Part shown: positions 1 through 7,271 of the stretch, piece by piece
Layout of the letters: each line of letters starts with the position of its first letter
How positions within the stretch are numbered: position 1 is the stretch's first letter
Source: Phycisphaerales bacterium
GTDB taxonomy: Bacteria; Planctomycetota; Phycisphaerae; Phycisphaerales; UBA1924
NCBI GenBank assembly: GCA_003511945.1
Contig: DOJA01000142.1
Coordinates: 1 to 7,403 of the forward strand
Direction of reading: 5' to 3'
DNA length: 7,403 bases
Position numbers and translations under genes: made by a program
Notes under the pieces: model-generated
Databases searched by the model: none
Told to the model about the DNA's origin: nothing
The model's input: only the letters and a program-made list of their open reading frames with translations

Positions 1-2460
1 GCCCTTCTTCTGCTCCTGGCCGGTTCCGGCGCTGCGCTGGGGGCCGACGACGCGACCGACGCGCTGGGCCGGCGCGCGACGAACGGCACGACAACGACCC
101 TCGCTTTCAAGAATGTGACCGTGGAGCAGGTGGTGCCCTTCATCGTGGAGACGACGGGCAAGGTGGTGCTGCCGCAGGCGGAGGTGCTGACGCGCCGGGT
201 CACCATCCTCAACGACCGGCCCATCCCGCAGGCGCAGGCGCTGGACCTGGTGTTCCTGGCGCTGCAGCAGGCGGGGATCGCGGTGGTCGAGACGCGCGAC
301 CTGATCACGCTCCGCGACATCTCCGAGGTGGATCGCCAGAGTGTGCCGGTGCTGGGGGCGGAGGAGTCCACCCTCGAGCGGACCGACCTGGGAACGATGG
401 TCGAGAAGGTGTTCGCGCTCCGTCATGCGTCGGCCAAGAACCTGGGCGACATCCTCAAGGACGCGGTGCCCGACTACGGCAAGCTCTTCGTGGACGAGCA
501 ATCGAACCAGGTGGTTGTGCGCGGGAACATCTCGCTGCTGCAGCGGGTCGAGCGGATTGTCGTCTCGCTCGACCGCCCGAGCACCGCATCGCTCACGACG
601 GCGACCTTCCGGCTGCGGTTTGCTGACGCGACGCAGATCGCGCAGAACATCCGCGACCTGTACGAGCAGCAGTCCTCGGCGCGGAACCAGGGCGCGGGGA
701 CGAGCCCCGCGGACCGCATCCAGCGCTTCTTCGGCCCGCAGGGCGCCCAGCAGGAGGGAGGGCGCGGGAACCAGCGGGGCGGGACCACCGGGCGGGGCAC
801 GGACGAGGCAACGCCGGTGGGCGCGTCGCAGAACCTCCGCGTGACCGCGAACACGCAGCAGAACTCCGTCACGGTGCTGGCGGAGGAGCCCGTGATCGCG
901 CAGATCCGGCGCCAGGTCGAAGAGGTGTGGGACCGTCCGCTGCCCGAGGAGGCGGTGGTGCCCAAGATCTACGACCTCAAGAACACGGACCCGATCAAGG
1001 TGCGCGACCTGCTCGAAGGGCTGTTCGGCACGCCCAGCAGCAGCGCCGGCACCGGGACCACCGCGTCGGCCTCGCAGGGCGTGGGGCGCCTCGCGGGGCA
1101 GTTCTCGTTCCAGGCGGTGCCGGAGGCGGGGCGGCTCGTGGTCATCAGCAAGTCCCCGGACAACCTGTTCGTGATCGATCAGATTATTGAGGGACTGGAC
1201 CAGCCGCAGACCGCGGGGCTGCCGGAGATTGTGGAACTCAAGCACGCCTCGTCGGAGGAACTGGCGGAGCAGTTGAACACGCTGCTGGCGCAGGAGGGCA
1301 CGCTGGCGCAGATCCGTCGTGCGGAGTCGGGGCTGAGCGCCGATTCGAGCAACGCGAGCCCGTTCGCCTCAGACGGGGACGGGGATCAGGCGGCGCAGGA
1401 CGATGCAGAGGCCTCGCCGGAGCTCATCAACTTCTGGTGGCAGCGGGCCAGGCCCCCGGCGGACAGCCGCGGGGCGTCGAACCTGGTGTCGCGGATCCGC
1501 ATCGTGCCGGTGTGGAGGCAGAACGCGGTGATGGTGCTGTCGCCCCCGGAGTACCGCCAGTCGGTGGTGGACCTGATCCGACGCCTGGACCAGCCGGGGC
1601 GCCAGGTGCTGATCAGCGCCGTGGTCGCGGAGATCTCGCTGGAAGACGCGACGGCCCTGGGGCTGCGCTGGTCGAGCCAGACGCTGACTCCGACGAACCC
1701 GGACAACGCGGTCTCGCTGGGGTTCGAGAGTCTCAACACGCAGAACAACTGGCTGAGCGGGCTGTTTGACACCTCGGTGCTCAATGTCAACGCGGACCTC
1801 AATGTGCTGCTCCAGGCGTTGTCGGAGAAGACCGCGATCAATATTCTGTCCGAGCCGCGCATCTTCACGGCGGACAACCAGGAGGCGGAGTTCTTCGACG
1901 GGCAGGATGTGCCCTTCGTGACGGACTCGCAGGTGAACAACAACGGGAACCTGGTGCAGTCGTTCGACTACCGGGCGGTGGGCATCCAGCTGCGGGTGCG
2001 CCCGCGGATCACGGTGAACCGCGATGTGGACCTGCGGGTGAATCTGGAGCTGTCGTCCATCCAGCCGGAGCAGACGCTGTTCGGCGGGTTCATCGTGGAT
2101 CGGCGTGAGACGACGACGCAGCTCATCGTCCGCAACGGGCAGACGGTGGTGATCTCGGGGATCCTGCGGAGCGAGGACTCGGACATCAAGCGGAAGGTGC
2201 CGCTGCTGGGGGACATCCCGCTGATCGGGCTGCTGTTCACCTCGACCGACACGGTGGTGCGGAGCACCGAGCTGGTGGCGTTCATCACGCCGATCGTCGT
2301 GGACAACCCCGACGAGGTGCGCGACTTGAACCAGCCGTTCCGTCAGCGCCTGGACGAGCTGCGCAAGGAACTCGGCGCGTCCCCAACCCTGGACCCGGGC
2401 GTGGACGAGCCCGCCGCGGCTTCGTCCCCCGAGCCGCCCGCCAAGGCGGAGACGCCGTGA
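1..2460 (+). CDS. Secretin (GspD/PilQ-type outer-membrane channel), 5' partial
   Basis: This is an outer-membrane secretin, the multimeric gate of a type II secretion or type IV pilus-like system. The frame is open to base 1, and its first codons read as the hydrophobic core and cleavage region of a signal peptide (ALLLLLAG...ALGA, then DD). The true start therefore lies upstream, and the GTG at 115 is internal. In window codons (819 visible): N0 at about 33-109 (FKNVTVEQVVPFIVETTGK is typical), N1 about 137-193, N2 about 203-313 with a Gly/Gln/Arg-rich insertion near 223-276, N3 about 319-402 with a Ser/Gly/Thr insertion, and a further N-like module about 407-532 with an acidic/Ser-rich insertion near 438-499. 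The pore domain follows at about 533-767, starting at QVLISAVVAEI. It includes GQDVPFVTDSQ and the secretin signature VPLLGDIPLIGLLF (733-746). The tail is Pro/Ala-rich, with no obvious pilotin-binding S-domain. GspD-like is favoured over PilQ because no AMIN domains are visible, but that part could lie upstream. The family call is firm; the exact system is not. Confidence 0.95.
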   Translation, partial: ALLLLLAGSGAALGADDATDALGRRATNGTTTTLAFKNVTVEQVVPFIVETTGKVVLPQAEVLTRRVTILNDRPIPQAQALDLVFLALQQAGIAVVETRDLITLRDISEVDRQSVPVLGAEESTLERTDLGTMVEKVFALRHASAKNLGDILKDAVPDYGKLFVDEQSNQVVVRGNISLLQRVERIVVSLDRPSTASLTTATFRLRFADATQIAQNIRDLYEQQSSARNQGAGTSPADRIQRFFGPQGAQQEGGRGNQRGGTTGRGTDEATPVGASQNLRVTANTQQNSVTVLAEEPVIAQIRRQVEEVWDRPLPEEAVVPKIYDLKNTDPIKVRDLLEGLFGTPSSSAGTGTTASASQGVGRLAGQFSFQAVPEAGRLVVISKSPDNLFVIDQIIEGLDQPQTAGLPEIVELKHASSEELAEQLNTLLAQEGTLAQIRRAESGLSADSSNASPFASDGDGDQAAQDDAEASPELINFWWQRARPPADSRGASNLVSRIRIVPVWRQNAVMVLSPPEYRQSVVDLIRRLDQPGRQVLISAVVAEISLEDATALGLRWSSQTLTPTNPDNAVSLGFESLNTQNNWLSGLFDTSVLNVNADLNVLLQALSEKTAINILSEPRIFTADNQEAEFFDGQDVPFVTDSQVNNNGNLVQSFDYRAVGIQLRVRPRITVNRDVDLRVNLELSSIQPEQTLFGGFIVDRRETTTQLIVRNGQTVVISGILRSEDSDIKRKVPLLGDIPLIGLLFTSTDTVVRSTELVAFITPIVVDNPDEVRDLNQPFRQRLDELRKELGASPTLDPGVDEPAAASSPEPPAKAETP
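2448..2460 (+). promoter_or_regulatory. Ribosome binding site and GTGA stop/start overlap between secretin and lipoprotein genes
   Basis: GGAG at 2448-2451 lies five bases before the GTG at 2457-2459, whose last two bases are shared with the TGA stop at 2458-2460. This fixes the lipoprotein start and implies that ribosomes finishing the secretin re-initiate on the lipoprotein, keeping the two products in proportion. The overlap and motif are seen directly; the coupling is inferred. Confidence 0.7.
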
Positions 2461-3764
2461 GAAGGGCGTCGGTGCCGGGCGCGATGTTGGCTCTGGCCCT
2501 GCTGGGGGCGTGCGTGTCGGCGCCGGCGCGCCCGGGGCGGGGCGTCGCGGTGAGGCCAGAGCGCACGGCGGCTCGCCCGCGTGCGGCGCCAACTGCCGCA
2601 GCAACCCCGGAACTTCCCAGCGGCCCCGTGGCCGCTCCTGCAACGGACGCGCGGTCGGTCAATTCCAGCATCGTCGTCAGCGTCGCGCCGCTGGGCGTGG
2701 CGCCCTACGACGGGCAGACGCTCCCGCTGGTGTCGCCCGACGGACGCTTCGTCGCGGTGCAGACGGGCGAAGCGCCCACCTGGGCGACGGTCCTCGCGCA
2801 GCGCGACGCGGCGGCGCCGCTGTTGACCTCGATCGAGGTCTACGACCTGACAGCGGTCCCTCTCAAGCGGGTCGAGTGGCCCGCGCCGCTCCCGCCGGGG
2901 CTGCTCCTCGGTGCAAGCACCGGCTCTGGCTGGTTCAGCGCGGAGCGCGTGCTCCCCGACGGCGCGCGCACGGTGGAGCGCGTCGCGTGGGTCACCGGCG
3001 CGCCGGAGTCGCTGGGCGCGGACTCGCGGGTGCTCGCGGCATACACGGAGGGCGGTGGGCTTTCTGCGTGGACGGATCGCGCTTCGGACGGGGTGGACGC
3101 CGCGCTGGTCATCCGCAGCGAGGGGCGTGAGTCGCGGCGCTCGGAGCCGGGGGTGTCGTACATGCGTCCGCTCGTCGATGGGCCACGCCGGGGCGTGTTC
3201 GCCTTTGCGCTCGGCGCCAATGGGGCGCTGGAGGTCCGTCGCGTCGAGCCGGCGTTCGGGGCGTCTGCGATCGTGCGCGCCAAGCGGACCATTGCCCGTG
3301 GTGCGGACGCCCTTGTGGCCCATCAGGCGGCGTCGGGCGCGAGCGTCCCGCCTCCGGCCCTCCAGGGTGAACCGGAGGGTCCGTCTGAGGCGCCGCTCCT
3401 GCTGTACTTCGACCCCGGCGCGGGCCGGATGGCGGTGTTCGACGCCTCATCGGGCGGGGTGACGCTCCTGGCCCGCGGCTCGATCGCCGGGTGCTGGCTG
3501 CGCGACGCGGGCGGGCTGGCGCTCTTCCTGACGACGCCCGAAGGGCTGGTGTTCCAGCGCTTCGATCGCGAGCCCCCCTCCCGGGGCGCCCCGGGGGGGT
3601 GGCGGGCGTCGCCCACGGCCCGTGTGCTCGCGGAGCCCTGGGTGGCTCGTGCGACGACGGACCCCGACCGGCCCTTCGTGCTGATCGGCCCGGCAGGCCC
3701 CGGGCAGGAGTCGCTGCTGCGCCTGGCGGCCATGCGGGTGGTGCCGAGCGGGCCGGAGCGCTGA
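2457..3764 (+). CDS. Putative outer-membrane lipoprotein with propeller-like strand repeats, coupled to the secretin
   Basis: I do not recognise a named family for this 435-residue protein. The GTG start at 2457 overlaps the secretin stop in GTGA, with a GGAG about 5 bases upstream, so translational coupling is likely. The N-terminus is a lipoprotein signal: Arg2-Arg3, a hydrophobic stretch, and lipobox LGAC with Cys19 as the lipidated residue. Position +2 is Val, not Asp, which suggests outer-membrane sorting under the E. coli rule. A Pro/Ala/Arg-rich linker (about 20-65) leads into a body of short beta-strand-like repeats. These include SPDGRFVAVQ (93-102), a motif common in TolB/WD-like propeller blades, and later pairs such as GRMAVFDASSGGVTLLARG. 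A beta-propeller fold is therefore plausible but unproven. An in-frame ATG at codon 10 would give a shorter signal without the arginines, so GTG is preferred. Being in one transcript with the secretin suggests an accessory role (assembly, stability or a pilus/secretion partner). That is inference. Confidence 0.85.
   Translation: MRRASVPGAMLALALLGACVSAPARPGRGVAVRPERTAARPRAAPTAAATPELPSGPVAAPATDARSVNSSIVVSVAPLGVAPYDGQTLPLVSPDGRFVAVQTGEAPTWATVLAQRDAAAPLLTSIEVYDLTAVPLKRVEWPAPLPPGLLLGASTGSGWFSAERVLPDGARTVERVAWVTGAPESLGADSRVLAAYTEGGGLSAWTDRASDGVDAALVIRSEGRESRRSEPGVSYMRPLVDGPRRGVFAFALGANGALEVRRVEPAFGASAIVRAKRTIARGADALVAHQAASGASVPPPALQGEPEGPSEAPLLLYFDPGAGRMAVFDASSGGVTLLARGSIAGCWLRDAGGLALFLTTPEGLVFQRFDREPPSRGAPGGWRASPTARVLAEPWVARATTDPDRPFVLIGPAGPGQESLLRLAAMRVVPSGPER
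3572..3603. repeat. GC-only inverted repeat inside the lipoprotein gene
   Basis: Bases 3580-3595 form a perfect 16-bp palindrome (CCCGGGGC/GCCCCGGG). Pairing continues outward to 3572-3603 with one G-T wobble and one mismatch. It falls in codons 372-382 of the lipoprotein (EPPSRGAPGGW), about 160 bases before the stop. No T-tract follows on either strand, so it does not look like a standard intrinsic terminator. It could slow transcription or translation, or simply reflect G/C-rich Pro-Gly codons. Confidence 0.5.
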
Positions 3765-3769
3765 GCGCG

Positions 3770-6700
3770 TCAGTCCCCGCGCACGACCCGCGTGGCGGGA
3801 ACAGCGAGGCCCTCGGCGGTCTCGATGTGCGCGCCGAAGCCCCAGGCGCCGCGGTCCTGACTGATCTTCAGGAGCAGGGTGTTCAGGCCGCGCTGGAGGC
3901 GCACGGGCACGCGGTCCTGGCGGGAGCCGTAGCCGCGCGAGACCTGGTTCCGGTGGACCTCCGTGCCGTTCAGCCACGCGGCCACGCCGTCGTCGCTTCC
4001 CAGCGCCAGCACCGCGTGGGCGTCGTGGTCGGCCTCGATGAACGAGAGGGCGTAGGCGATGGCGTCGTCGGCCCGTTGCCCGAAGGCGGCGTGGAGGTCG
4101 ACGAAGAACTCGCGCTGCGGGTCGTCGCCGGGCTTGAGGGCGCGGTCGATGCGCTGCCAGCCGATGGTCCCGCCGCGACCGTCGTCGTGGCGCCGGGTGA
4201 GGGAGGCGTCGGTCTCCGGCCCGAACTGCCGGCCCAGCTGAATGGGCGAGAACTTCTCATGAAAGGGTCCGATGACCCACCAGCCGTTGATCGAGGGAAG
4301 GACCGACTCGACGAACGGGAGCACGATCGGTCCGGCGCCGGGACCGCTGATTTTCACTTCGGCGCGGACGGTCGTCTGCTGAAGCACGCTCGGCGTGCGC
4401 CATCTGGCCTCGACAACGGTGAGTGGCCCGTCGGCGAACTCGCGCCGCGACAGCCGCTCCCACCTCCCGTGCTCGGCCCCCGCCCCCGGGATGTCCACGC
4501 GGGCGTCCAGGCCCTGCCCTCGAGGGACTGTGGCGCGGGCGCGGGTGACGATCTCGCCCGGCGCGAGCCCCTCGGTGGTGAACTCCAGCACGCAGGAGAC
4601 TCCCAGCAGGCGGCACACCGTCTCGTGAACCGCGCCGGGGTCCGCGCCGCACGCGGCGGCGGCGCGGGCGAGGGTCCAGTTGTCCGCGCCCGCGACGGCG
4701 GACTCGAGCGCTGTGGCGAACTCCGGGTCGGGCATGGACGCGGAGGTGAGCCCGACGACCGAGGCGATGTGCTCCGGGCACCGCTCGCCCAGCACGGAAG
4801 CGACGGATCGGAGCATCCGAGCCCGCCCGCGCAGACCCCGCCGGAGCGCGCCATCGTCGCGCTCGCTCAGCGTGACCTCGATCTCCAGTCCCTCGCGCAC
4901 GCTGCGGGGGCCGGTGCGCACGATGATCGCCAGGTCCTGGCGGTCGTAGGACCACGAACCCGCCCCTTCACCCGCGGGCAGATCTCCGGCGTTGAGGCGG
5001 ACGCTGGCTGCGGGCCAGCGGTCGCTGAGGCGCACTTCGTACGAGCGCTCCTCCAGCATCCCGGGGAACGAGCCCTCGGCGGGGCCGATGCGCACGACCA
5101 GCGTTCGGCCCCGCTGTTCGAACGAGACCGGGGTCCAGGCGCACTGGCCCTGTTCGTAGCCGCCGGACTCGCCGTCGTCCTCATAGAGGCGGGTTGAGCC
5201 CCGGTCGCCGGGGAACACGCGGAGGATGAGCGGGTCGAGCGGGCGCTCGCGCGAGTGGCGCATCGCGGGGGCCATGGGAATGATCGCTCCCTCGGAGGCC
5301 CACAGGGGGGCTTCGTCGATGGGCACGAGGGCGAACGCGTCCGTGCCCCCCGCCAGCGATTCACCCGTGAACCAGTTGGTCCATCGCCCGTTCGCGGGCA
5401 GGGGCGGCAGCCAGACGCTCCACGCGGCGGCGCGGCTGGTTCGATCGGCCCGGGCGGTGACGGGGGCCGCCAGCAGGTCCGGCCCGAAGAGGTACTGCCC
5501 GGGGTTCTCGTACGCGCGCGCCTCGTGGGGCCAGTGCAGGTACAGCGGACGGCAGAGGGGCATCGCGGTGTCGTAGCACGCGCGGGCGCTGGTGTAGGTG
5601 TAGGGCAGCAGGGCGTAGCGGAGCAGGAAGGCCTCGCGCATGGCGCGAAACTCGCGCGCGGGCGAGGCCCAGATCCGGCGTTCGCCCTGGGGATTCTTGC
5701 TCGTGTGGGTGCGCAGCACAGGGCTGAGCGCGCCGAACTGGACCCAGCGGGCGTAGAGCTCGGGCTCGACCGGGCCGGGCTGGTGCCCGCCGATGTCGTG
5801 GCTCCAGTAGGCGTAGCCGACCTGGCCGGCCATCGCGGTGAACCGCGGCTGCCACGCGAGCGAGGCCCAGGTGCTGTAGGTGTCGCCGCTGAAACCGATC
5901 GGGTAGCGGTGGTTGCCCAGCCCTCCCCAGCGGCTGAAGACCAGCGGGCGTTTGCCGACGCGGAGGTTGGTCTCGTCGTTCGCGGGGTTCTGGCGCCAGC
6001 GGAGGTCCTCCCAGTGGAGGTGGTTCAGCCACCACAGCGGGTCGAGCCCGGGGACATTCGTCTGCGTGCCCTGCTGCCAGTCCATCCACCAGAAGTCGAT
6101 GCCCTGCTTCTCCAGCGGCCAGTGCAGGTGTCGGAAGTAGGCGTCCACGAAGGCGGGGCTGGTGCAGTCGAATGGGATTCGATCGACCGCCGCGGGGTCG
6201 AGCCCCAGGGCACGCGCGACGGGTTCGAAGGCGTCCTCGTGCTTCCCGACGCCGTCGGCGGGGTGGAGGTTGAGGGAGATCATCAGCCCTTCGCCCCTGG
6301 CCCAGGTTAGGAAGCTCTGCGGGTCCGGGAAGCAGTCGCGGTTCCAGGTGTAGCCGGTCCAGCCGTCGAGGTGCCAGTCCATGTCGATGACCAGGACATC
6401 GACGGGGACATCGTGGCGCCGGAACTCGCTGACGAGCGTGCGCAGTTCGGCGTCGGTGTAGGCCCAGTACCGGCTCCACCACGAGCCGAAGACATAGCGG
6501 GGGGGCATGGGGATCCTGCCGGCGGCCCGCGCGAAGTCGTGCAGCGCCGTGCTGTAGTCGCGCCCGTAGCCGAAGAACCACCAGTCGATCTGGCCCCGGG
6601 GCGCGTCGCGGGCGACGAGCCAGTCCCACCCGCGCGGGCCGGATACCGCTCCCGAACCCGGTTCGAACACAAGGCGCGTGGTGTCGTCGATGACGACCCA

Positions 6701-7231
6701 CCCGTCGCGGGAGAGGAGGCCGGGCTCGACGGGGCAGGCGCCGTCGACGCCGTCGAGGGTGCGGGTGGTGCCGCCGAGATTGGCGCGGTCGACATCGCCG
6801 GGCTTCCAGGTGCGGCGGACGCCTTCGAGGGTGAACTCGACGCTGAGGTTGGCGCGGTTGAACGGTTTACCGTCCTGGGAAAAAAAGACGCGGAGCGCGC
6901 CGGTGTCGATCGTCGTGCGCAGGCCGTGGCGCTCGACGGCGAAGCGGGGGACTTCGAGGCGCCGGTTGACGAAGGCCTGCGAGGCGCGGTCCTCGAACTG
7001 GGCGGTTGGTGACCATTCCATGCGCACCAGCCGGTCGGTGAGCACGGTGAAGCGGGCCGCGGAGCCGTCGGGGTGGGGACAGAGGACCATGGCGCGGTCG
7101 TCGGCGCGGGGGTTCCACCCCGGGTTGTGCGTGGGAGGCTCGGCCGTTGTCGTTGTCGCGTTCGCCATCGTCGCCACGAGGACTCCGATCATGCGGCGCG
7201 TGAGGAGGAGCCATGGGATCGCGCGCGCCAC
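3770..7231 (-). CDS. Glycoside hydrolase family 31 (alpha-glycosidase) with DUF5110-like and extra C-terminal modules
   Basis: This 1153-residue enzyme should hydrolyse an alpha-glycosidic bond with retention, using two aspartates. Residues about 35-240 form the GH31 N-terminal beta-sandwich and about 240-560 the (beta/alpha)8 barrel. VLVIDMDWHLDGW (279-291) carries the substrate-site aspartates. GIDFWWMDWQQG (377-388) puts the nucleophile at Asp384, and GFSGDT (446-451) puts the acid/base at Asp450. FSRWGGLGNHR, YWSHDIGGH and LRTHTSKN are further barrel-core signatures. Beta-sandwich strands follow, then a DUF5110-like part (LILRVFPGDRGSTRLYEDDGES, about 668-735), a helical stretch (about 790-880), a beta-rich segment (about 880-980), and a terminal domain (about 983-1137) with LGSDDGVAAWLNGTEVHR and LNTLLLKI, typical of PA14/GH2-like jelly rolls. 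Canonical GH31 enzymes end far earlier. The GTG start at 7231 lacks a good ribosome site; ATGs at codons 14 and 22 are alternatives. From the GTG, the leader contains TRRMIG, a weak Tat-like signal. Substrate is not deducible: glucosidase, xylosidase, galactosidase and N-acetylgalactosaminidase are all known in GH31. Confidence 0.93.
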   Translation of the reverse strand: MARAIPWLLLTRRMIGVLVATMANATTTTAEPPTHNPGWNPRADDRAMVLCPHPDGSAARFTVLTDRLVRMEWSPTAQFEDRASQAFVNRRLEVPRFAVERHGLRTTIDTGALRVFFSQDGKPFNRANLSVEFTLEGVRRTWKPGDVDRANLGGTTRTLDGVDGACPVEPGLLSRDGWVVIDDTTRLVFEPGSGAVSGPRGWDWLVARDAPRGQIDWWFFGYGRDYSTALHDFARAAGRIPMPPRYVFGSWWSRYWAYTDAELRTLVSEFRRHDVPVDVLVIDMDWHLDGWTGYTWNRDCFPDPQSFLTWARGEGLMISLNLHPADGVGKHEDAFEPVARALGLDPAAVDRIPFDCTSPAFVDAYFRHLHWPLEKQGIDFWWMDWQQGTQTNVPGLDPLWWLNHLHWEDLRWRQNPANDETNLRVGKRPLVFSRWGGLGNHRYPIGFSGDTYSTWASLAWQPRFTAMAGQVGYAYWSHDIGGHQPGPVEPELYARWVQFGALSPVLRTHTSKNPQGERRIWASPAREFRAMREAFLLRYALLPYTYTSARACYDTAMPLCRPLYLHWPHEARAYENPGQYLFGPDLLAAPVTARADRTSRAAAWSVWLPPLPANGRWTNWFTGESLAGGTDAFALVPIDEAPLWASEGAIIPMAPAMRHSRERPLDPLILRVFPGDRGSTRLYEDDGESGGYEQGQCAWTPVSFEQRGRTLVVRIGPAEGSFPGMLEERSYEVRLSDRWPAASVRLNAGDLPAGEGAGSWSYDRQDLAIIVRTGPRSVREGLEIEVTLSERDDGALRRGLRGRARMLRSVASVLGERCPEHIASVVGLTSASMPDPEFATALESAVAGADNWTLARAAAACGADPGAVHETVCRLLGVSCVLEFTTEGLAPGEIVTRARATVPRGQGLDARVDIPGAGAEHGRWERLSRREFADGPLTVVEARWRTPSVLQQTTVRAEVKISGPGAGPIVLPFVESVLPSINGWWVIGPFHEKFSPIQLGRQFGPETDASLTRRHDDGRGGTIGWQRIDRALKPGDDPQREFFVDLHAAFGQRADDAIAYALSFIEADHDAHAVLALGSDDGVAAWLNGTEVHRNQVSRGYGSRQDRVPVRLQRGLNTLLLKISQDRGAWGFGAHIETAEGLAVPATRVVRGD

Positions 7232-7271
7232 GGGGGTCCGATGGTACCCGGCGGCGTACCCTGAGCGGGTC
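7232..7271. promoter_or_regulatory. Divergent intergenic gap with GTACCC direct repeat
   Basis: Only 40 bases separate the GTG starts of the GH31 gene (leftward) and the helicase gene (rightward), so any promoters must overlap each other or the coding regions. The gap holds GTACCC at 7244-7249 and again at 7256-7261 with GGCGGC between, a 12-base period. The left copy is part of the palindrome GGTACC. No convincing -10/-35 boxes or strong ribosome sites are visible. A shared operator is possible, but the repeat is short enough to be chance. Confidence 0.3.

Noticed and set aside
115..117. GTG at 115 as the secretin start
   Set aside because: The frame is open to base 1 and encodes signal-peptide-like sequence and the first strand of N0 (LAFKN) upstream of this codon, so the gene begins before the window.
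781..1086. Gly/Ser-rich stretches of the secretin as possible DNA repeats
   Set aside because: There are no true tandem nucleotide repeats. The low complexity is at the protein level and lies within loops of ring domains.
1369..2643. 424-codon open frame on the - strand, opposite the secretin pore domain
   Set aside because: It is Arg/His/Pro-rich and motif-free, and the opposite strand encodes an unmistakable secretin domain.
2343..3323. 326-codon - strand frame opposite the lipoprotein gene
   Set aside because: It is Arg-rich with no motifs. The + strand frame has a lipobox, a ribosome site and a coupled start.
3491..5197. 568-codon open frame on the + strand, opposite the GH31 gene
   Set aside because: Its translation is low-complexity Arg/Ala/Gly/Pro-rich without motifs, and it overlaps the strongly supported GH31 domains. 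Long antisense frames are expected at this GC content.
5255..6310. Long + strand frame opposite the GH31 catalytic barrel (and a second at 6371-7012)
   Set aside because: Both are shadow frames of the GH31 codons, with biased composition and no recognisable domain.
6880..6886. A7 homopolymer (T7 in the GH31 message) as a possible slippage or frameshift site
   Set aside because: The GH31 frame reads through it cleanly into a normal domain (RVFFSQDGKPF), so there is no evidence of a programmed or accidental shift.
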